Of a stretch of 64,000 bases of DNA, positions 60,032 to 64,000 are shown piece by piece. Location of the stretch: assembly GCA_038064615.1 (NCBI GenBank), contig JBBTSR010000002.1:1-64000 (forward strand), in the 5' to 3' direction. A program made the translations under genes and the position numbers. The DNA comes from GWC2-37-13 sp038064615. Lineage in GTDB: Bacteria; Patescibacteriota; Microgenomatia; UBA1406; GWC2-37-13. Each line of letters starts with the position of its first letter. Within the stretch, counting starts at the first letter, position 1. Below the pieces are notes generated by a model that saw only the letters and a list, made by a program, of their open reading frames with translations, had not been told where the DNA came from and did no database searches.

Positions 60032-60049
60032 AAGCTTTATTAATAAGCT

Positions 60050-60703
60050 ATGAATAAAAACACAATAATAATCTCTATCGTTTCTGTCCTTGGAACTTTT
60101 TTGCTTCTCTTTGGCGTCTATAAATTAGTTAACCAACCAGTTCAAACCGATTTTCCCCAAGTTAAACGATTAAAATCCAACGATCATACCAAATGGTCGC
60201 CTGAGAGAAAAAATCTTTTAATTGAGTACAGTGACTTTCAATGCCCAGCCTGTAAAGGTGCCCATGACTTTTTAAAGACTATTGAAGCGTCCGTCAGCGC
60301 TGATTTTGAGATTACTAAAAAAGTCGCTTTTGTCTATCGTCATTTCCCACTTTATCAAATTCATGATAAAGCTAATGTGGCCGCTTATGCCACCGAAGCC
60401 GCTGGCAGACAAGGTAAATTCTGGGAGATGACTGATCTGCTTTTTGACAACCAACTAACCTGGAAAGAAAGTAAAAATCCTCAACAAGAAGATTTCATCA
60501 ACTACGCCAAAGAGCTTAAACTCGATCTAGAAAAATTTAAAAAAGACATTGATTCGACTGAAGTTAAAAACCGTGTTACTCAAGACCTAAGAGAGGCTGA
60601 ACAAATGGAAGTTAGTTCGACCCCGACCTTCTTCTTAAACGGACAAAAGGTTGAGGTTAATTCATATACCGAATTTAAAACTTTGTTAAAAAATCTTAAT
60701 TGA
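60050..60703 (+). CDS. Membrane-anchored DsbA-like thiol oxidoreductase
   Basis: 217 aa. N-terminal anchor helix (TIIISIVSVLGTFLLLFGVYKL), then a DsbA/thioredoxin_4 fold with active site FQCPACKGAHDF (CPAC) and a cis-proline in VSSTPTFFLNG. It should catalyse disulfide formation in exported proteins. The hydrolase gene follows 6 bases later. Confidence 0.9.
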   Translation: MNKNTIIISIVSVLGTFLLLFGVYKLVNQPVQTDFPQVKRLKSNDHTKWSPERKNLLIEYSDFQCPACKGAHDFLKTIEASVSADFEITKKVAFVYRHFPLYQIHDKANVAAYATEAAGRQGKFWEMTDLLFDNQLTWKESKNPQQEDFINYAKELKLDLEKFKKDIDSTEVKNRVTQDLREAEQMEVSSTPTFFLNGQKVEVNSYTEFKTLLKNLN

Positions 60704-60709
60704 TATAAA

Positions 60710-61477
60710 GTGATCAATAATCAAATAATAATCAATGATCTGCTTATAAATTATTATTCTGTTTTACCGGGAAAAAAATCTACTAACAAAACACTTGTTT
60801 TTCTTCATGGTTGGGGTGTAGATAGCAAATTTTGGTTTAGTTTAATTCCTGAACTTATCAATAAAAATTATTCTTTATATTTTTTGGATCTTCCTGGTTT
60901 TGGTCAATCCCAAGTTCCAAATACAGTATACGATGTTGATGATTATAAAAAAATTGTTTATGAGTTTATCAAAAAACTTGGATTAAAAAGCATTAATTTG
61001 ATTGGCCATTCTTTCGGAGGAAGGATTGCTCTCAAAATAGCTGCTGATAATCCTGAATTTTTGGAAAAAGTGATTCTAATTGGGGCTGCAGGAATTATTC
61101 ACGACTCCAGAAAGAAAAAAATTTTGACCATAATTTCCAAATTTATTAAACCGATTTTTAAACCTGGCTTTATGCAACCTCTTAGAAAAAAATTTTATAT
61201 ATTAATTGGTAGCGAATACTTAGAGAATATTAAGCTTTCAAAGATTTTTACAAAAGTTGTCATGGAAGATCTATCTCCTTTTTTTTCTAGAATTAAAAAG
61301 CAAGTATTGATTATATGGGGGGGGAATGACAAAATAACACCTCTCGATGATGGAAAAATGATGAATAAAATTATTCCTAAATCAAAACTTATTGTTTTTG
61401 AAAAAGCCGGTCATTTTAGTTTTGTTGATCAACCAGAAGAATTTATCAAAGAACTGATTAAGTTTATTAATGACTAA
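60710..61477 (+). CDS. Alpha/beta hydrolase
   Basis: 255 aa starting with GTG. Oxyanion loop LVFLHGWGVDSKFW, nucleophile elbow GHSFGG, acid Asp in WGGNDKITPLDDG and catalytic His in KAGHFSFVDQPEEF. A complete triad, typical of the C-C bond hydrolase/esterase group; substrate unknown. It lies 6 bases after the DsbA-like gene. Confidence 0.88.
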   Translation: MINNQIIINDLLINYYSVLPGKKSTNKTLVFLHGWGVDSKFWFSLIPELINKNYSLYFLDLPGFGQSQVPNTVYDVDDYKKIVYEFIKKLGLKSINLIGHSFGGRIALKIAADNPEFLEKVILIGAAGIIHDSRKKKILTIISKFIKPIFKPGFMQPLRKKFYILIGSEYLENIKLSKIFTKVVMEDLSPFFSRIKKQVLIIWGGNDKITPLDDGKMMNKIIPKSKLIVFEKAGHFSFVDQPEEFIKELIKFIND

Positions 61478-61482
61478 CGAAT

Positions 61483-61508
61483 GTCATTCCCGCGGAGGCG
61501 GGAATCCA
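61483..61508. repeat. REP palindrome at the start of the Mur ligase
   Basis: GTCATTCCCG CGGAGG CGGGAATCCA, the same element as 28838. The open frame could start in it (ATG at 61481, giving SFPRRRESS), but a normal start at 61514 follows the repeat, so the element is placed between genes. Confidence 0.8.
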
Positions 61509-61513
61509 GTCCT

Positions 61514-62920
61514 ATGAAATATATCAACCCAATCAGATTTTTTTATTTTCATCTACTTCTTCTTCAATTGGAAGAATATGATTTGCTTCGATTTATAAAG
61601 GCAATTATCAATACTAAGGGAATTCCCCCCAGCCGTGAATTCCGTAAACCATTAAAATTTACTTTAAAAATAAAGCTTATTACAGCCCTAAGCTCTATTT
61701 TAATTCTATCAATGTCATTTTTTGTTTCAAAGTTTTTTAACAATAATCCGTACCAAATTGTAAGTTTAGTCCTTTTCTTCGCCCTAGGACTATATTTTAG
61801 TTATATTTTTTTGATCATAATTAATGTTTTGCTTCTTCCTGTTGATGTTTTCATTAAGGCACTTTTAGTGTTTTTATCGAAAAAAAAGATAAAAAATCTA
61901 AGAAATTTAAAAATCATTGGGGTTGCCGGCAGCTATGGAAAAACGGGGATGAAGGATCTGATTGCAACGGTTTTGGCCGAAAAATACCAAGTGGTCAAAA
62001 CTCCAGAAAGCGTTAATACTCCGGTTGGAATTGCCAGAATTATTTTAAGCCAAGTTAATGAAAAAACAGAAATTTTAATCGTTGAAATGGGGGAATATTA
62101 TTCGGGTGATATTAAAAATATCTGCTCGATTGCTCTTCCTCAAATTGGTGTTGTTACTGGAATCAATGAAGCTCATTTAGAAAGATTGAAATTGATTGAC
62201 AATAGCATTAAAACTATTTTTGAGATCGCTCAAAATATGAGAGCAAAGGGCTTGTTACTTTTAAATGGTAAAGACAAACTCATTAAAAATAACTATAAAA
62301 AATTCGTTCCAAATAATCAAGAAATATATTTTTATTCTTCAAAAGGAAAAATCGAATTTAATGAAGACGCACCCGGATATATTTACCAAAAAATATTTTT
62401 TCCTCTGTTGGGTCAATATAATTTAGACAAAATTGACGGAGTTATTTACCTGGCAAAAAAACTTGGGCTAACCCCTCAGGAAATTGAAAATGGTTTGAAA
62501 AAAATAAAAACTCCGGCTCACCGGCTACAGCCGATTTTAAATCGGGAAAAAAATATTCTTGTCATTGACGATAGTTACAATGGCAATCCCGATGGGGTAG
62601 AGGAAGCGATCAAAACTTTATCGTTATTTAAGAAAAGAAGAAAAGTATTCGTTACTCCGGGATTAGTTGAAATAGGAATTAAAAGCGGGGAAGTCCACCA
62701 GAGAATAGGAAAGAGATTAAACGACGTTGCGGATTTGGTAATTTTAGTTAAAAATTCAGTCACACCTGATATTGAAAGAGGGTTAATTAGATCAGGGTTT
62801 AATAAAAAAAATATTATTTGGTTTGACTCAATGAAGGAAGCTCAAAATAATCTTGGGAATATTGTAAAGTCCGGTGATGTAGTCCTTTTCCAAAATGACT
62901 GGCCGGATAATTATGTATAA
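61514..62920 (+). CDS. murF: Membrane-anchored Mur ligase (MurF-like)
   Basis: 468 aa from MKYINPIRFFYFHL (numbers from this start). About four hydrophobic segments lie in residues 1-120, replacing the usual uridine-binding N-terminal domain. Then the Mur ligase central domain: VAGSYGKTGMKDLIATVL (P-loop, GKT), SVNTPVG, VEMGEYYSGDIKN, and the C-terminal DDSYNGNPDGVEEAIKTL and LVEIGIKSGEVH. MurF adds D-Ala-D-Ala to the stem peptide; this form would be held at the membrane. The ddl gene follows after 7 bases. Confidence 0.78.
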   Translation: MKYINPIRFFYFHLLLLQLEEYDLLRFIKAIINTKGIPPSREFRKPLKFTLKIKLITALSSILILSMSFFVSKFFNNNPYQIVSLVLFFALGLYFSYIFLIIINVLLLPVDVFIKALLVFLSKKKIKNLRNLKIIGVAGSYGKTGMKDLIATVLAEKYQVVKTPESVNTPVGIARIILSQVNEKTEILIVEMGEYYSGDIKNICSIALPQIGVVTGINEAHLERLKLIDNSIKTIFEIAQNMRAKGLLLLNGKDKLIKNNYKKFVPNNQEIYFYSSKGKIEFNEDAPGYIYQKIFFPLLGQYNLDKIDGVIYLAKKLGLTPQEIENGLKKIKTPAHRLQPILNREKNILVIDDSYNGNPDGVEEAIKTLSLFKKRRKVFVTPGLVEIGIKSGEVHQRIGKRLNDVADLVILVKNSVTPDIERGLIRSGFNKKNIIWFDSMKEAQNNLGNIVKSGDVVLFQNDWPDNYV

Positions 62921-62921
62921 T
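62916..62921 (+). promoter_or_regulatory. Candidate -10 (TATAAT), leaderless, overlapping murF stop
   Basis: TATAAT overlaps the murF stop codon and ends 6 bases before the ddl ATG at 62928. Confidence 0.45.
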
Positions 62922-62927
62922 ATAACT

Positions 62928-64000
62928 ATGAAAACTATTGGAGTGTTCTTCGGTAGCAGATCTCCTGAACACGACGTCTCTATCCTCACTGGGCAACTAA
63001 TTATTTCCGGTTTAAAAAAATGCGGATATAATGTCATTCCGGTTTATATAGATAAAAAAGGCAAATGGTATTCTGACGCAAGACTTTCGTCAATGAAATT
63101 TTTTACTCAAAACCCAGCCGATCTAGATAAAAAACTTGAATCATTTAGTATTGACTTCAATAAGTCAACTGGCAAAATTGTTAAACAATCAGGTTTTTTA
63201 AAAGGTAACGCTGTCCTAGATATTGCTTTTCCCGCTTTTCATGGACAAAATGGAGAAGACGGAACTTTTCAAGGACTCTGTGAGATGTTAAACGTTCCCT
63301 ATGTTGGCTGTGACGTAACCTCATCGGCCATCACGATGGATAAAGTTTTAACTAAGATGATTTATAAAGCCAATAATATTCCTACGGTTGATTTTGTTTA
63401 TTTCAATTTGAATGAATGGCGAGTCGATAAAAAGAAAGTTATTCAACAAATAAAATCACTAAACTGGCCGGTCATTATTAAACCGGCTCGGTTGGGTTCT
63501 TCTATTGGGATCTCTAAGGCCAAGAATCAAAAAGATTTAGAATTTGCTATAGAAGTAGCTCTTCATTACGATGAAAAGGTGATCGTGGAAAAAGCAATAG
63601 AAAATCTTATGGATGTTACTTGTTGCTTAATTGGCAACGACGATCCGCAACCATCCCTGCTTCAAGAATCAATTTTCCAAAGCGAATTCTTTTCCTATGA
63701 AGATAAATATCTAAAGGGCGGCGGTGCCCAGACCGGTAAAGCCACTAAAAGTATTATTATTCCCGCTCGATTGGATACAAAAACTACTAAAGAAATTCAA
63801 GACGCAGCCGTTAAGGCTTATCAGGTACTCGGGTGTTCCGGTATTGCCCGGGTCGATTTTCTTTATGACAAAAAAACGGCAAAATGGTACGCCAACGAAG
63901 TTAACACTTTACCCGGAACTTTATATCACCATCTTTGGAAAAAATCGGGGGTTCCTTTTGAAAGATTATTGGAAAAATTGATTGGTTTTGCTGAAGAAAA
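62928..64000 (+). CDS. ddl: D-alanine--D-alanine ligase (3' end outside window)
   Basis: About 357 codons visible, open to the window end. N-terminal KTIGVFFGSRSPEHDVSILTG, then FPAFHGQNGEDGTFQGL, the ATP-grasp segment WPVIIKPARLGSSIGI and VEKAIENLMDVT, and the C-terminal CSGIARVDF and ANEVNTLPG motifs with metal-binding Glu/Asn. It makes the D-Ala-D-Ala substrate of the preceding Mur ligase, so the two form a peptidoglycan pair. Almost complete; only the last helix should be missing. Confidence 0.93.
   Translation, partial: MKTIGVFFGSRSPEHDVSILTGQLIISGLKKCGYNVIPVYIDKKGKWYSDARLSSMKFFTQNPADLDKKLESFSIDFNKSTGKIVKQSGFLKGNAVLDIAFPAFHGQNGEDGTFQGLCEMLNVPYVGCDVTSSAITMDKVLTKMIYKANNIPTVDFVYFNLNEWRVDKKKVIQQIKSLNWPVIIKPARLGSSIGISKAKNQKDLEFAIEVALHYDEKVIVEKAIENLMDVTCCLIGNDDPQPSLLQESIFQSEFFSYEDKYLKGGGAQTGKATKSIIIPARLDTKTTKEIQDAAVKAYQVLGCSGIARVDFLYDKKTAKWYANEVNTLPGTLYHHLWKKSGVPFERLLEKLIGFAEE

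Noticed and set aside
1..64000. CRISPR array or cas genes.
   Set aside because: No regularly spaced 25-40-base repeats with unique spacers were seen; the tandem repeats present have 9-12-base units.

Overview
The window looks like a chromosomal segment of an AT-rich Candidatus Patescibacteria (CPR) genome, most likely from the Microgenomates side. The basis is composition, the density of GT2/GT39/DUF2079/DUF2142-type glycan genes, a RAYT transposase with REP palindromes, and many short palindromes inside genes. Phylum placement is inference; no marker gene here is decisive. TGA is an ordinary stop (many ATGA start/stop overlaps), so the recoded Gracilibacteria and Absconditabacteria are unlikely.

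Layout. (1) 1-12.7 kb: minus-strand surface-glycan cluster with two polytopic membrane proteins, an epimerase/Gfo-Idh-MocA fusion, a methyltransferase, a GT2, an epimerase, a second Gfo/Idh/MocA enzyme, a UDP-sugar-dehydrogenase-like protein that lacks three catalytic residues, and an SDR. A transaldolase-like gene follows at 12.7-13.5 kb. A HEPN/MNT toxin-antitoxin pair sits inside the cluster. (2) 13.5-14.4 kb: a decayed second copy of the GT2/epimerase junction, now carrying an orphan HicB-like gene. (3) 14.4-18.4 kb: two small genes and a caspase-like (CHAT/C25-type) protein, translationally coupled to gmhB and hddC, facing gmhA and hddA. Together these encode a full predicted route from sedoheptulose-7-phosphate to GDP-D-glycero-D-manno-heptose. 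(4) 18.5-34 kb: methyltransferases, GT2s, a GT1, Gmd, GalE, a flippase, an acyltransferase and large membrane proteins (DUF2142, GT39-like, DUF2079), interrupted by tRNA-Gly. (5) 33.9-44.7 kb: housekeeping genes (Xer recombinase, M15 peptidase, cyclophilin, RibD-like reductases, YhhQ, MazG, Ung, GNAT, IMPase-like, DEAD-box helicase, RidA, LytR_C) and a RAYT flanked by its palindromes. (6) 44.9-58.2 kb: an accessory island. It holds a five-gene cluster with an SMC/Rad50-like ATPase and three consecutive proteins bearing RNx3H (HEPN-type) motifs, then a ParB-methyltransferase, a terminase-small-subunit-like protein, a structured-RNA candidate with its own promoter, a membrane-anchored trypsin-like protease, a large serine recombinase and unknown genes. 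(7) 58.5-64 kb: tRNA-Ser and tRNA-Leu, a ZIP transporter, a DsbA-like protein, an alpha/beta hydrolase, a membrane-anchored Mur ligase and D-Ala-D-Ala ligase (cut by the window end).

How it works together: regions 1-4 would make activated sugars (heptose, GDP-mannose-derived and UDP-galactose-type sugars, and at least one unrecognised sugar), assemble them with GT2/GT1/GT-C enzymes, export them by the flippase and decorate them by methylation and acylation, giving a surface polysaccharide or S-layer glycan. Two general patterns run through the window. Many genes have a TATAAT-like -10 box only 6-8 bases before the ATG (predicted leaderless mRNAs). Several families of short palindromic or tandem repeats have entered reading frames without breaking them.
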